Both the position numbers and the translations under genes were made by a program. From Candidatus Babeliales bacterium (GTDB lineage: Bacteria > Babelota > Babeliae > Babelales > UBA12411), in NCBI GenBank assembly GCA_023128415.1, contig JAGMEA010000022.1:1-41888 (forward strand): a stretch of 41,888 nucleotides of DNA, read 5' to 3'. Below, piece by piece: positions 1 to 9,534 of the stretch (position 1 is the stretch's first letter; each line of letters begins with the position of its first letter). Under the pieces are notes generated by a model, which was not told the DNA's origin, did no database searches, and was given only the letters and a program-made list of their open reading frames with translations.

Positions 1-2
1 AG

Positions 3-107
3 ACCACTTTGCCTTATATTTCAGCTTTTATGAAAAACATTAATTGGGAAACCGTAGAAGAAAGACTCTCCAATCTTTTGTCCAGTAAAATTAACAAACG
101 GTTTTAG
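3..107 (+). CDS. C-terminal fragment of an unidentified protein, cut by the window start
   Basis: Frame 3 is open from the edge to TAG: TTLPYISAFMKNINWETVEERLSNLLSSKINKRF*. Too short to assign. Confidence 0.45.
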   Translation, partial: TTLPYISAFMKNINWETVEERLSNLLSSKINKRF

Positions 108-199
108 ATTCTAAAAATTTTGTATATTTCTTGTCTTTTGTTTGATACTTATGGCTAACTCTTGAAAATTAAAACTTTTTTTAAATAATAAAGATAACC

Positions 200-931
200 A
201 TGAAAATTACTTTTTTAGGAACAAAAGGACACATCAAAACCAAAAGCCGCTTACACAAACGACATACATCTACTCTTATTTCTCATGAAAAAAAAAGAGT
301 AATGATAGATTGTGGTCAAGACTGGATAAAAAAAGTTTGGAAAATTAAACCTAATGCAATAATAATAACGCACACACATCCTGATCATGCCTTCGGTTTA
401 AAAAATGGGTCTCCTTGTGACGTATATGCAACAAAAGACAGTTGGAAAGATTTGAAAAACTTTCCCATTAAAAAGAATTTTAAGCATATTATGCCAATAA
501 GAAAAGCAAAAAGCATTGAGGGGATAACTTTTGAAGCTTTTAAGGTAGCTCACTCAATCACTTGTCCTGCTGTAGGTTATCGGATTACAATAAAAAAAAC
601 ATCCATCTTTTATGTTCCAGACCTAGTAGCAATAAGACAACAAAAGGCTGCCTTAAAAAATATAAAACTTTATATAGGTGACGGCGCAACAATTACAGGC
701 GGTCATCTAGTTAGAAAAAAAGGTGATAAATTATTTGGCCATACCTCTGTCAAAACACAGCTTGGTTGGTGCCAAAAGGAAAAAGTTTTAAAAATGATTG
801 TTACACATTGTGGTTCTGAGATAGTAAAAAATGATGGAAGAATTATAAGAGCCAAAATTAAAGCACTAGGGAAAGAACGCAATGTTGAAGTAGATGTTGC
901 CAAAGATGGTATGGAAATTATTTTTCGCTAG
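200..931 (+). CDS. Metallo-beta-lactamase fold hydrolase
   Basis: 243 aa with the MBL metal motif ITHTHPDHAFG (HxHxDH), later conserved His/Asp (FKVAHS, IGDGA, VTHCG). Confidence 0.85.
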   Translation: MKITFLGTKGHIKTKSRLHKRHTSTLISHEKKRVMIDCGQDWIKKVWKIKPNAIIITHTHPDHAFGLKNGSPCDVYATKDSWKDLKNFPIKKNFKHIMPIRKAKSIEGITFEAFKVAHSITCPAVGYRITIKKTSIFYVPDLVAIRQQKAALKNIKLYIGDGATITGGHLVRKKGDKLFGHTSVKTQLGWCQKEKVLKMIVTHCGSEIVKNDGRIIRAKIKALGKERNVEVDVAKDGMEIIFR

Positions 932-942
932 GGAGAAGTCAA

Positions 943-1446
943 ATGCCAGGACGAAAATTTGTAATTCACAAACATGATGCAACAAATTTACATTATGACT
1001 TTAGGCTTTCTATTGGAAATGTATTAAAATCCTGGGCTATTCCTAAAGGACCGTCTCTAAATCCTAAACATAAAAGACTGGCAATAGAAACAGAAGACCA
1101 TTCTTTACAATACGGATCCTTTGAAGGAGTTATTCCTGAAGGAAAATATGGCGCAGGAACTGTAATGCTTTGGGACAAAGGCACTTATAAAAATATTAAA
1201 AAAGAAAATGGAAAAACTGTTTCTTTAAAAAAATGCCTAAAAAATGGTCTCCTTGAAATTTGGCTCAACGGAGAAAAGCTAAAAGGGGGATTTGCTTTAA
1301 TAAAAATGAAAAGCAGAAAAAAACAATGGCTTCTAGTCAAAATGAAAGACGAAGAAGCCAATGCCAGAAAAAATATAATCAAATCTGAACCCAAATCTGT
1401 AAAAACAGGAAAAACAATGGCTCAAATCAAAAAGACTAAAAATTAA
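943..1446 (+). CDS. Stand-alone LigD-type 3'-phosphoesterase (PE) domain protein
   Basis: 167 aa: FVIHKHDATNLHYDFRLSIGNVLKSWAIPKGPS and YGSFEGVIPEGKYGAGTVMLWDKGTY match the LigD PE domain signature. Confidence 0.9.
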   Translation: MPGRKFVIHKHDATNLHYDFRLSIGNVLKSWAIPKGPSLNPKHKRLAIETEDHSLQYGSFEGVIPEGKYGAGTVMLWDKGTYKNIKKENGKTVSLKKCLKNGLLEIWLNGEKLKGGFALIKMKSRKKQWLLVKMKDEEANARKNIIKSEPKSVKTGKTMAQIKKTKN

Positions 1447-1448
1447 AT

Positions 1449-2150
1449 CTATCTGAAAGCGTATTCCCTTATTTTGCCTATAAGATCAGAATTTATAAAA
1501 CCAGATTTTTGAATTCGTTCAATACTCTCATTAATATATTCTGGAGAGAACTCACTCTTAACCACGGCCATTTCTCTTGCATTAAAAACGGCTTTAAATA
1601 AATCTTTTGTAAAATCACTTTGATTTCTCGCTTCTTCTACTGATTTTATAGCTGGAATTAAAGCATCAAATGACCTTGTACTTCTCCCAATGTCTATAGA
1701 AATATTGATTTGATTAATCGCAGCACTTAAATCATCCAATGCTAGTTTTAAAATGGCCAATTCACTCTTTGCATTAGCATCAAGTATTGCTCCCTGCATC
1801 TGAAGAACGCCTTGAGAAACTTCAAAAATCGCATTTATTGAATTTGCTTTATATGTATCAACATTTCTAAGTTCTTGGTTAAACTCTAATAATAATATTC
1901 CACCATTTAAAAGAAACTCTAAGCCTCCAACTCTCTTCACTCTATTATATCTATTATAAAGTCCTTTAAGATTTTGTAGCATACGTACAGTACCATTATA
2001 AGTTTCCCACGCCATACTTTTAGATGCTCCCCTACGAGAAAGAGCTCCCACAATGCGCTGAACCCCAGGAGTAGTAACATCAAAATCACAATATAAAAAA
2101 TTAAAAGTATTAAACACAAAAACTGATAAAAATATAACCTTACTTTTCAT
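1449..2150 (-). CDS. Hypothetical secreted protein
   Basis: Likely starts at internal MKSKVIFLSVFVFNTFNFLYC, which has a signal-peptide-like N terminus and an AGGGGG upstream. No family recognised. Confidence 0.7.
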   Translation of the reverse strand: MKSKVIFLSVFVFNTFNFLYCDFDVTTPGVQRIVGALSRRGASKSMAWETYNGTVRMLQNLKGLYNRYNRVKRVGGLEFLLNGGILLLEFNQELRNVDTYKANSINAIFEVSQGVLQMQGAILDANAKSELAILKLALDDLSAAINQINISIDIGRSTRSFDALIPAIKSVEEARNQSDFTKDLFKAVFNAREMAVVKSEFSPEYINESIERIQKSGFINSDLIGKIREYAFR

Positions 2151-2269
2151 ACATCCCCCTAAAACAAAATTCCACATAAATATTACAAAACGAAATAACC
2201 GCTTGTAAATAATTTGATATTCTTACCACCTTTTTTCTATATTAAATAACTAAAGATTAAGAGGAAGTT

Positions 2270-3178
2270 ATGAAAAAAATACGCTGTGGAAAACATACTA
2301 TAGAAATTTCTAATGAGGATAAAATCTTATTTACTGGAAAAAAAATAACTAAAGGTGACTTGGTTAATTATTATAAAAAAATTTCTAAATACATGCTCCC
2401 ATATTTAAAAAATCGTCCTATCTCTATGCATCGATTTCCAGATGGAATAACAAAAGAAGGCTTTTTTCAAAAAAAACCTGGCGATTATTTTCCAAAGTGG
2501 GTCAAAACAAAATCAATAAAGAAAAAAGAAGGCGGTAGCATTAAACAAGTAATTTGTAATGACACAGCAACACTGGTTTATCTTGCCGGACAAGCCACAA
2601 TAAGCTTACACACATGGTTGAGCAAGGAGGATAAGCTTGAATATCCAGATAAAATTATTTTTGACTTAGATTCACCTAAAAACAAATTTAAACTAGCCTG
2701 CAAAGTAGCAAAAGAATTAAAAAATTTATTAGACGAACTTAGATTAAAATCTTTTATAATGACTACAGGGTCAAAGGGATTACACGTTATTATTCCTTTA
2801 AAGAGAAATGAAAAATTTGACCAAGTGCGTGAATTTGCAAAAAATATTGCAACTATATTAATAAAAAAAGATCCTAAAAATATTACGCTAGAGCAAAGAA
2901 AAGAAAAACGAAAAAATAGATTATTTATAGATATACTAAGAAATGCTTATGCACAAACCTCTATAGCACCCTACTCAGTTAGAGCCTTGAAAGGTGCACC
3001 CGTAGCAACTCCACTAGCATGGAATGAACTAACAAATAGTTCTCTTAGGGCTGACAAATATAATATTAATAATATTTTTAAAAGGCTTAAAGAACAACCT
3101 AACCCTTGGAAAAGCTTTAACCGATCTGCTAAATCGTTAAAAGAAGCAAAAAAAAGACTGGAAAATTTAAAAAAATAA
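2270..3178 (+). CDS. Stand-alone LigD-type polymerase/primase (PolDom, AEP superfamily)
   Basis: 302 aa with IIFDLDSP (DxD), TTGSKGLHVIIPL, FIDILRNAYAQTSIAPYSVRALKGAPVATPLAWNEL, all characteristic of the LigD PolDom. Confidence 0.92.
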   Translation: MKKIRCGKHTIEISNEDKILFTGKKITKGDLVNYYKKISKYMLPYLKNRPISMHRFPDGITKEGFFQKKPGDYFPKWVKTKSIKKKEGGSIKQVICNDTATLVYLAGQATISLHTWLSKEDKLEYPDKIIFDLDSPKNKFKLACKVAKELKNLLDELRLKSFIMTTGSKGLHVIIPLKRNEKFDQVREFAKNIATILIKKDPKNITLEQRKEKRKNRLFIDILRNAYAQTSIAPYSVRALKGAPVATPLAWNELTNSSLRADKYNINNIFKRLKEQPNPWKSFNRSAKSLKEAKKRLENLKK

Positions 3179-3194
3179 AAAGATTAATTTTAAA

Positions 3195-4967
3195 TTACTT
3201 TTTGCTTCTTTTTTTAAACTGAATTTCAAAAAGGCTTTTAACTTCTTTTATTGTTGTAGCATCTTCAGATGATTTATCCCCACGATATTGCATGAAACGA
3301 GGAAATCTTAAAGCATATCCTAACTCAGATGAAGTTTTTCCTGCAGTATGTAATGGTGAGTGGGTAATCTCATCAGCTCTAACCGCACAAACTATCTCTG
3401 GAGAAATCCAAACATCTGGAACTAACCCTTTAGAACATTCGACATTTCTAGGTTTATTCTTAACCGCAACTTCATCACATTTTTTCTTTAATTCTTTCCA
3501 ACCAGAATCGGTTAAACCGGTACCTATTTTTGCTATAGTCTGAAATCCATCATCTTTTTTATTGTAAATACCAACTAGAAACGAACCTATTCCAAATGCA
3601 GTTCTTTTACCGTGACCCGAATAATAACCCAAAATTACACAGTCAATAGTGTCTGCTAATTCGCCACTCTCTTCTCTCTTTAACTTTATCCAATTAAAAT
3701 TTCTCTTTCCAGCCTTATACATGGCATCAGGTTTTTTTATAACAAGACCCTCTAAACCTGAAGAAACATTTTCTTCAAAATATTCTTCTAGTTCCTTGCT
3801 TGTTGTAATTTTTTTCTCTTCAATAGGATATATAATATCCCTTGCTTCTTTACCAAGAGATTTAAATAATTTTAAAAGCTCTTTACGACGTTCAGCATGG
3901 CTCATTTCAAAAAAAGTTTTTCCATTCAAATGAAGCAAATCAAAAAAATAAAGTTTTAATGGAAAATCAGTTACTGCTTTTTCTATTTTATGCTTCCTTT
4001 TTCTCTTAACGGTTTCCTGAAAAGGTAAAAACGTATCGGTTTCTTGATCATAGGCAATAGCCTCTCCTTCTGCCACCAACGTTTTAACTTTTAAACTGCA
4101 AACAGCTTTTTTCAAATCTGGAAACATTTCTGACATATCTTGTAAATTACGTGAATAAAAATGAACCTTAGGAGTTTTTGTGCGATTATCCAAATGAACC
4201 TGAAGTCTAAAACCATCAAGTTTAGGTTGAGCAACACATTCCCCTAACCGCTTAATAACCGCTGCAGCACTAGAAGCTCTCTCTGCAGCTGCTGGCCTCA
4301 AGGGAATCCCAACTTCTACCTTCATTTTCTCAATTGCACGAATACCTTCCTCCTTAAGAATGAAAACCAAATGTCCAATATCCGCAGAAACATTGTAAGC
4401 TTCTTCTAGGGATAAGCGAAGAGATTTGTCCCCCATTTTCATCCAAGAAAATGCGTCCAACAAAGTCATGTCAGAAAACCCTAACCTGAGTTTTCCTAAA
4501 ATAATGCGTACTATATACTTACCTGATAAAGGATCCAATTTTTTTAAAAGCTCAATTAATTTTGATTCTTTCTTTTCTTGTGAACCCGTTCCAGAAATAT
4601 CATGAATTTCATGAAGAAACTTGTTTACTTGAGTTAGTGATAGTTCTTCTACTAAACGATGTTTTGGACCTTCTTCAATTACCAGACCCAAATCGCCCTT
4701 TTGCTTTGCTCTTCTTTTAATATTTTCTAAACTTTCGCCAAACAATTTTGCTATCACAGTATAAAGACTTTTGTCTGCTATATTAAACTGGGTTCCTACA
4801 TAAACAGGACTTAGTTCCCCTAGAGAAAGATAGGAAATTAACGATGCTTCCCTAGAAGTAGCCTTCTTGAATAAATCAGCTAATAATTCAGTTATTTTGT
4901 TCCTTGAAGATACTGATTGAATCTCATTAAAAGCTTCTGCTACTTCATTAAACTTCATTCTTATCAA
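3195..4967 (-). CDS. ATP-dependent DNA ligase (archaeal/LigB-like, with N-terminal DNA-binding domain)
   Basis: 590 aa; motif I AQPKLDGFRLQVH (KxDG), LVAEGEAIAYD, SGLEGLVIKK, NWIKLKRE. N-terminal about 200 aa resemble the DNA_ligase_A_N domain. Confidence 0.93.
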   Translation of the reverse strand: MIRMKFNEVAEAFNEIQSVSSRNKITELLADLFKKATSREASLISYLSLGELSPVYVGTQFNIADKSLYTVIAKLFGESLENIKRRAKQKGDLGLVIEEGPKHRLVEELSLTQVNKFLHEIHDISGTGSQEKKESKLIELLKKLDPLSGKYIVRIILGKLRLGFSDMTLLDAFSWMKMGDKSLRLSLEEAYNVSADIGHLVFILKEEGIRAIEKMKVEVGIPLRPAAAERASSAAAVIKRLGECVAQPKLDGFRLQVHLDNRTKTPKVHFYSRNLQDMSEMFPDLKKAVCSLKVKTLVAEGEAIAYDQETDTFLPFQETVKRKRKHKIEKAVTDFPLKLYFFDLLHLNGKTFFEMSHAERRKELLKLFKSLGKEARDIIYPIEEKKITTSKELEEYFEENVSSGLEGLVIKKPDAMYKAGKRNFNWIKLKREESGELADTIDCVILGYYSGHGKRTAFGIGSFLVGIYNKKDDGFQTIAKIGTGLTDSGWKELKKKCDEVAVKNKPRNVECSKGLVPDVWISPEIVCAVRADEITHSPLHTAGKTSSELGYALRFPRFMQYRGDKSSEDATTIKEVKSLFEIQFKKRSKK

Positions 4968-5578
4968 CCTAAACTTAAAAAACTTTGATAAAATCCATTC
5001 AAATTATTTTTATGTCTAAAAAAAATCCAACAAGTTAAAAATATTAAAAAATAAAGAAAATCATATTGTATTGAGTCATGAAAGAAAAAATAAAATAATG
5101 TTGTCAATAATATTGCGGATAAAGAAGCAACATCAACACGTTTAGATAAAAATAGTAATATTATCCACAAAATTAAAAAACACATTATAACTTGATTAGA
5201 TGCTAGTACTAACAATAAACCGGCTGTTGTTGCAACTCCCTTTCCACCCCTAAAATTCAAAAAGATAGAACATGAATTGCCTATAAGAAAAACAACCGCT
5301 AAAAGTAATAAAACCAAGCAATCTATTTTCAAAAACTTACAAAATAATAAAAATAAACTTGCCTTAAACATATCCAAGAAAAAAATAATAAAAAAATATT
5401 TTTTCCCTAAAAATCTTGAAACATTCGTCGCCCCAATATTTTTAGAGCCTTGTTGTGTTATATCGATATTAAAAAAATACCTAGAAATCCAATATCCGCT
5501 AGGAATACTACCTACTACATAGGCACAAACAAATAAACCAATAAACAACAAAAGATTTGTTTCTAAGAATTCTATCAT
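4964..5578 (-). CDS. plsY: Glycerol-3-phosphate acyltransferase PlsY
   Basis: SIPSGYWISRYFFNIDITQQGSKNIGATNVSRFLG and NFRGGKGVATTAG motifs; multiple TM segments. Confidence 0.92.
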   Translation of the reverse strand: MIEFLETNLLLFIGLFVCAYVVGSIPSGYWISRYFFNIDITQQGSKNIGATNVSRFLGKKYFFIIFFLDMFKASLFLLFCKFLKIDCLVLLLLAVVFLIGNSCSIFLNFRGGKGVATTAGLLLVLASNQVIMCFLILWIILLFLSKRVDVASLSAILLTTLFYFFFHDSIQYDFLYFLIFLTCWIFFRHKNNLNGFYQSFLSLG

Positions 5579-5595
5579 TTTTTTAAAAGAAAATA

Positions 5596-5672
5596 TGGTA
5601 GCGACGCAGGGACTCGAACCCCGGACCTACGGATTATGATTCCGCCGCTCTAACCACCTGAGCTACGTCGCC
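5596..5672 (-). tRNA. tRNA-Met (CAT anticodon), CCA encoded
   Basis: Reverse complement ggcgacgtagctcaggtggttagagcggcggaatcataatccgtaggtccggggttcgagtccctgcgtcgctacca folds as a cloverleaf; loop ATCATAA gives CAT at 34-36. Elongator-type acceptor; tRNA-Ile2(CAU) not fully excluded. Confidence 0.9.
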
Positions 5673-5679
5673 AACTCAA

Positions 5680-7284
5680 TTAAAGCTTTATAGACTTAAA
5701 GTTAGTATTATCTAAAACAAAGTCAAATAAAGACTTTAAAAAGTATATTCCTGATATAATCGTGGCTACTATTCCTAACATCAAAGTAACTGCAAAACCT
5801 CTAATACTTGGACCACCAAAATAAAATAAAATCAAACCAGTTAGAAAAGTTGTAATGTTGGAATCCAAAATAACAGACATCGCTCCCTTAAACCCCCTAT
5901 CTACCGCACTTCTAAAGGCTACACCTTCAACTAGTTCTTCTTTAATTTTTTCATAAATCAGAATGGAAGCATCGATTGCCATACCAATAGTTAAAGTCAT
6001 ACCAGCGATGCCCGAAAGTGTCAAAGTGGCACCAAAATATGATAAAAACAATAAAATTATAAATAGATTGAACAACAAGGCCAACATTGCAAAAAGGCCA
6101 GCGACTTTGTAATAAAACAAGCTAAATATGAAGACTAAACTTAAACCTATTAGGCACGATATCAAACCTCTATTAATGGAGTCTTGACCCAAAGATGGTC
6201 CAATTCTACGTTCTTCTTGGTACTTAACCGGAGCCTGAAATGCTCCAGTTTTTAATACTATTGCCAAATCTTTAGCTGTTTCAAATCCTGCAGTTCGACC
6301 AAGCCTGATAGAACCTTCTCTACCAACTTCTGTATTTACTTCAGGAGCACTATAAACAACATTATCAATGATAATTCCAATTTGACGACCAATATTATTT
6401 CTAGTTAAATCCTTAAAAATTCTTCCTCCAGATCTATCTAACCTAAACCCAACCTCAGGACGTCCGAATTCGTCATAAATAACTTTGGATTCTTCTATGT
6501 GATCTCCTGTTAAATCTGGAAATGCTGATACCAAATACCATCTACCTTCAGTTTCGTCATCTTCATATTCTGAAGCACGCTCCCCGGCAAGAAGCATTTT
6601 ATCTGAAGGAAGATCTCCATCGAATTTATCCAAAATGCTTTCTTTGGATCCAACATCTTGTATTACCTTAAATTCAAGATGTGCTCTTTTAGTAATTAAA
6701 TTTTTAATACGTTCTGGATCATCTACGCCTGGGATTTGAACTACGATTTGACTGCTGCCATGTCGCTGAACAATAGGTCCTTCGACTCCCATATTGTTAA
6801 TACGATTACTTATAACTTGAACCGCTTGTTCTACAGAATCATTTCTAAGTCTAGTTTCTTCTGCTGGAGTTAATGGGGCAACAACACTGGTTCCCTTAAT
6901 ATTTGGCCTCAACAAAGAAGACTCTTTACGTACTAGATTGTAAGCCCTTTTTGCATCTTCTGAATCTTTAAAATTCATAACTATTGCTAAGTTTTTCTTG
7001 TCTATCTCTTTTTTAGAAGGCCTATAATTTGCTTCTTTGAATATGGCATCTAAATTTTTACTTTCTCCAGCTAAACGATTTTCAATAGCCTTTTCTATCT
7101 CTACACCTAAAGTGATATACGTACCACCCCTAAGATCTATTCCAAGTTTAACTTTAGATAATGCAAAACGATTTTTTGCTGATGGAACGAAAAGATTGGG
7201 TAATAAATAATATGACCCACCTAAAACCACAACAAACCACAACATAAATTTAGATAGAAAAAATTTTTTAGCTGAAAAAGTCAT
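5680..7284 (-). CDS. secD: Protein translocase subunit SecD
   Basis: LGIDLRGGTYITLGVE, VVQIPGVDDPERIKNLI, C-terminal TM domain with GMTLTIGMAIDASILIYEKIKEEL. Confidence 0.95.
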   Translation of the reverse strand: MTFSAKKFFLSKFMLWFVVVLGGSYYLLPNLFVPSAKNRFALSKVKLGIDLRGGTYITLGVEIEKAIENRLAGESKNLDAIFKEANYRPSKKEIDKKNLAIVMNFKDSEDAKRAYNLVRKESSLLRPNIKGTSVVAPLTPAEETRLRNDSVEQAVQVISNRINNMGVEGPIVQRHGSSQIVVQIPGVDDPERIKNLITKRAHLEFKVIQDVGSKESILDKFDGDLPSDKMLLAGERASEYEDDETEGRWYLVSAFPDLTGDHIEESKVIYDEFGRPEVGFRLDRSGGRIFKDLTRNNIGRQIGIIIDNVVYSAPEVNTEVGREGSIRLGRTAGFETAKDLAIVLKTGAFQAPVKYQEERRIGPSLGQDSINRGLISCLIGLSLVFIFSLFYYKVAGLFAMLALLFNLFIILLFLSYFGATLTLSGIAGMTLTIGMAIDASILIYEKIKEELVEGVAFRSAVDRGFKGAMSVILDSNITTFLTGLILFYFGGPSIRGFAVTLMLGIVATIISGIYFLKSLFDFVLDNTNFKSIKL

Positions 7285-7315
7285 CTAATCTCTCCGTGAC
7301 TATTTATTAAACATT

Positions 7316-7403
7316 TGGTGCCGAAGGGGGGACTCGAACCCCCACGAGTATAAAACCCGCCGCCCCCTTAAAGCGGTGCGTCTACCAATTCCGCCACCTC
7401 GGC
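7316..7403 (-). tRNA. tRNA-Leu, anticodon reads AAG, CCA encoded
   Basis: Reverse complement gccgaggtggcggaattggtagacgc-a-ccgct-ttAAGgg-ggcgg-cgggttttatactcgt-gggggttcgagtccccc-cttcggc-a-cca; class II long variable arm; anticodon stem ccgct/ggcgg. Confidence 0.9.
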
Positions 7404-7510
7404 GATATCACTAATAAAAGGCTGAACAAGCAAAATTTACCATATACTATTGATATTAGCAACAAGATTGGCCCACATAAAATTCAGTTTTTTTGGAAAA
7501 AAATAGCAAA

Positions 7511-9484
7511 TTATATTTCAGAAACAGGCTTTTCTGAAACCTCGGTCTTGGGAGGCTCTACTGAAATGGCTTTAACAGATGAACCTGGAATAGCCTCTTT
7601 TGTATCTTCACTAACTTCTTCGGTGGTCGGTTCAACTTTAGGAGGTTCCACTGAAAGAATCGCTTCTTCCTCCACTTTAACATCAACAAGGTCATCTTCA
7701 ACTTTTGCATCTTCAAGTTTAGGAGGCTCTACTGAAGTAGCCTTCACTATCGACTCTTCCTTAACAACAGGAACTTCAGGCATTTCTTCTTTCTCTACTA
7801 CGACCTCCTCTACAGGCTGAGACGGTTCGATGGCCACCTCTTCTTCTATTTTTCCAGATACTTCCACTGGAACCGATGGCTCAGTAGGAGCCAAAACTTC
7901 TTCTTTAGAAACCTCTATTTTTTCATCTTTAGCTTTTTCTGGTTCGGTAATAGATGTTTCTACCTTTTTAATTTTTGACTCTACAGCTTCGGATGCATAT
8001 TCAACACCACTAGAAATATATCCTACTAATTTATCTAGCGCGCCTTCCAATACTTGCCATGTTGCCGAAGCATAATGTAGTAAAGCATCTAAAAATCTAC
8101 TATACCAGGGAGCCTTTTCTTCTACTTGTTCTGTGACTTTTTCTGGTTTTTCTTCTACTAATTCGGATTTAGACTCTACTGCCTTTTCTTCTTCTACAAT
8201 TTTCAAACTCTTTTCAATTCCATTAAGTTCACTTTTAACTTTGTCAATTTGTCCGTTAGTTGTCATAACAGTAGAATCAAAATCTGTAGAAAACTCGTTT
8301 TGAAGATATTCTAAAATACTTTTTATCTTTCGATTGACTTCTTTAATTTGAAAAAAATTTTCCTTAGCCTTATTATGATCTATAATTTTCCAAATTTCAT
8401 TATATAGAATACGGGATTTTTGTGCGTCCTCTACAGCTATACCTATTTGTTCATCCAACTTATCCATTCGCTTAACAAGAGCACTATCTAACTCTTGGGT
8501 AGACTTAATCTCTTTATCTAGTCCAACTAAATCTTTCTTTAACTTATCAATTTTTTCTTCATAAGCTTCTTCGTCAAAAATTGAATCGATTCTGGTTTTA
8601 ACTTCTTGATCACTTAACGGCTTGTCTATAGTAATGCCTAACAATCTTTTAAAAAAGTTAAATATATTTTCTGTAAGATTTAAGATTCGACCATACCAAG
8701 ATAATTCTTCGGCTTTTGTTTGTTGATAATCAGATCTTGTAGCCTCTTCTAAAACTCTTTGTTTACTTGCTCTCTCTTCATATTCACTTTGAAGCTCTTT
8801 AATAATAGCTTGTCTTGCACCAATATCTTTATAAAAAAGATCTAATAAATCTTGAATGGCTTTAAATTTTTCCCAGAAAGATTTACGTACACCCTGAATC
8901 TCTGCAGCTCTTTCCTGAACTTTTTCATTTACCTCTCTAGCCTTAATCAACCATTCCCTTTTTTCATACCAATTTCCCTGTTCCCCAATTTTTTCTTCAG
9001 GAACAATGACATCTTCCTCTTCTATTTTTGCTTCGGCAACAGGCTTTTCTTCTAGTTCAGGCGCCATTTCTTCTTTTTGCTCAGGAGCCACTTCAGACTC
9101 TGCAGCAACCTCTGAAGAAGATAGCTTTTCTGGCTTTTCTTTTTCCATTATAGTCTTTGCTGGTTTTAACTCTTCCATCTTTTCGTTTCCAACAGAAGCC
9201 TCATCTTTAGTAGGGACAGAAGAAGACTCTTCGTTATTTTCTAAACTCTCTGACTCATCGTCATCTTCCTCAGAATCATCATCATCGTCTAATTCAACTT
9301 CTTCATTATCAGAAACTTTCTCTTGAACAGACATACTATTTTCTTCTAAATTTACACTAGAAACTTCTACTGATTCTTTATTTCCTAGATCCTTCGCTGT
9401 TTCTTGGGCTAAGGACTTATCCAAACATAAAGAAGAAAATAAAAAGACTAACAATGTCAGAACTTTAGTTAAACCCATACTCAT
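7511..9484 (-). CDS. Hypothetical secreted, highly acidic, coiled-coil protein with SVEPPK repeats
   Basis: 657 aa; signal peptide MGLTKVLTLLVFLFSSLCLDKSLAQ; low-complexity DDDDDSEEDDDESES; long helical middle; three SVEPPK motifs near the C terminus. Confidence 0.8.
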   Translation of the reverse strand: MSMGLTKVLTLLVFLFSSLCLDKSLAQETAKDLGNKESVEVSSVNLEENSMSVQEKVSDNEEVELDDDDDSEEDDDESESLENNEESSSVPTKDEASVGNEKMEELKPAKTIMEKEKPEKLSSSEVAAESEVAPEQKEEMAPELEEKPVAEAKIEEEDVIVPEEKIGEQGNWYEKREWLIKAREVNEKVQERAAEIQGVRKSFWEKFKAIQDLLDLFYKDIGARQAIIKELQSEYEERASKQRVLEEATRSDYQQTKAEELSWYGRILNLTENIFNFFKRLLGITIDKPLSDQEVKTRIDSIFDEEAYEEKIDKLKKDLVGLDKEIKSTQELDSALVKRMDKLDEQIGIAVEDAQKSRILYNEIWKIIDHNKAKENFFQIKEVNRKIKSILEYLQNEFSTDFDSTVMTTNGQIDKVKSELNGIEKSLKIVEEEKAVESKSELVEEKPEKVTEQVEEKAPWYSRFLDALLHYASATWQVLEGALDKLVGYISSGVEYASEAVESKIKKVETSITEPEKAKDEKIEVSKEEVLAPTEPSVPVEVSGKIEEEVAIEPSQPVEEVVVEKEEMPEVPVVKEESIVKATSVEPPKLEDAKVEDDLVDVKVEEEAILSVEPPKVEPTTEEVSEDTKEAIPGSSVKAISVEPPKTEVSEKPVSEI

Positions 9485-9534
9485 ATCTGCCCCTTGCTAA
9501 ACAACCATAATTTTTTTTAATAGTTAAACAAGGA

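Noticed and set aside
7548-8075. Plus-strand ORFs of 90 and 81 aa rich in Ser/Thr
   Set aside because: Antisense shadow of the Glu/Val/Pro-rich minus-strand gene; composition mirrors that gene's codons and there are no independent family motifs.
9006-9326. Plus-strand 106-aa Ser-rich ORF
   Set aside because: Antisense of the acidic DDDD/EEE stretch; poly-Ser is the complement artefact of GAT/GAA/GAC codons.
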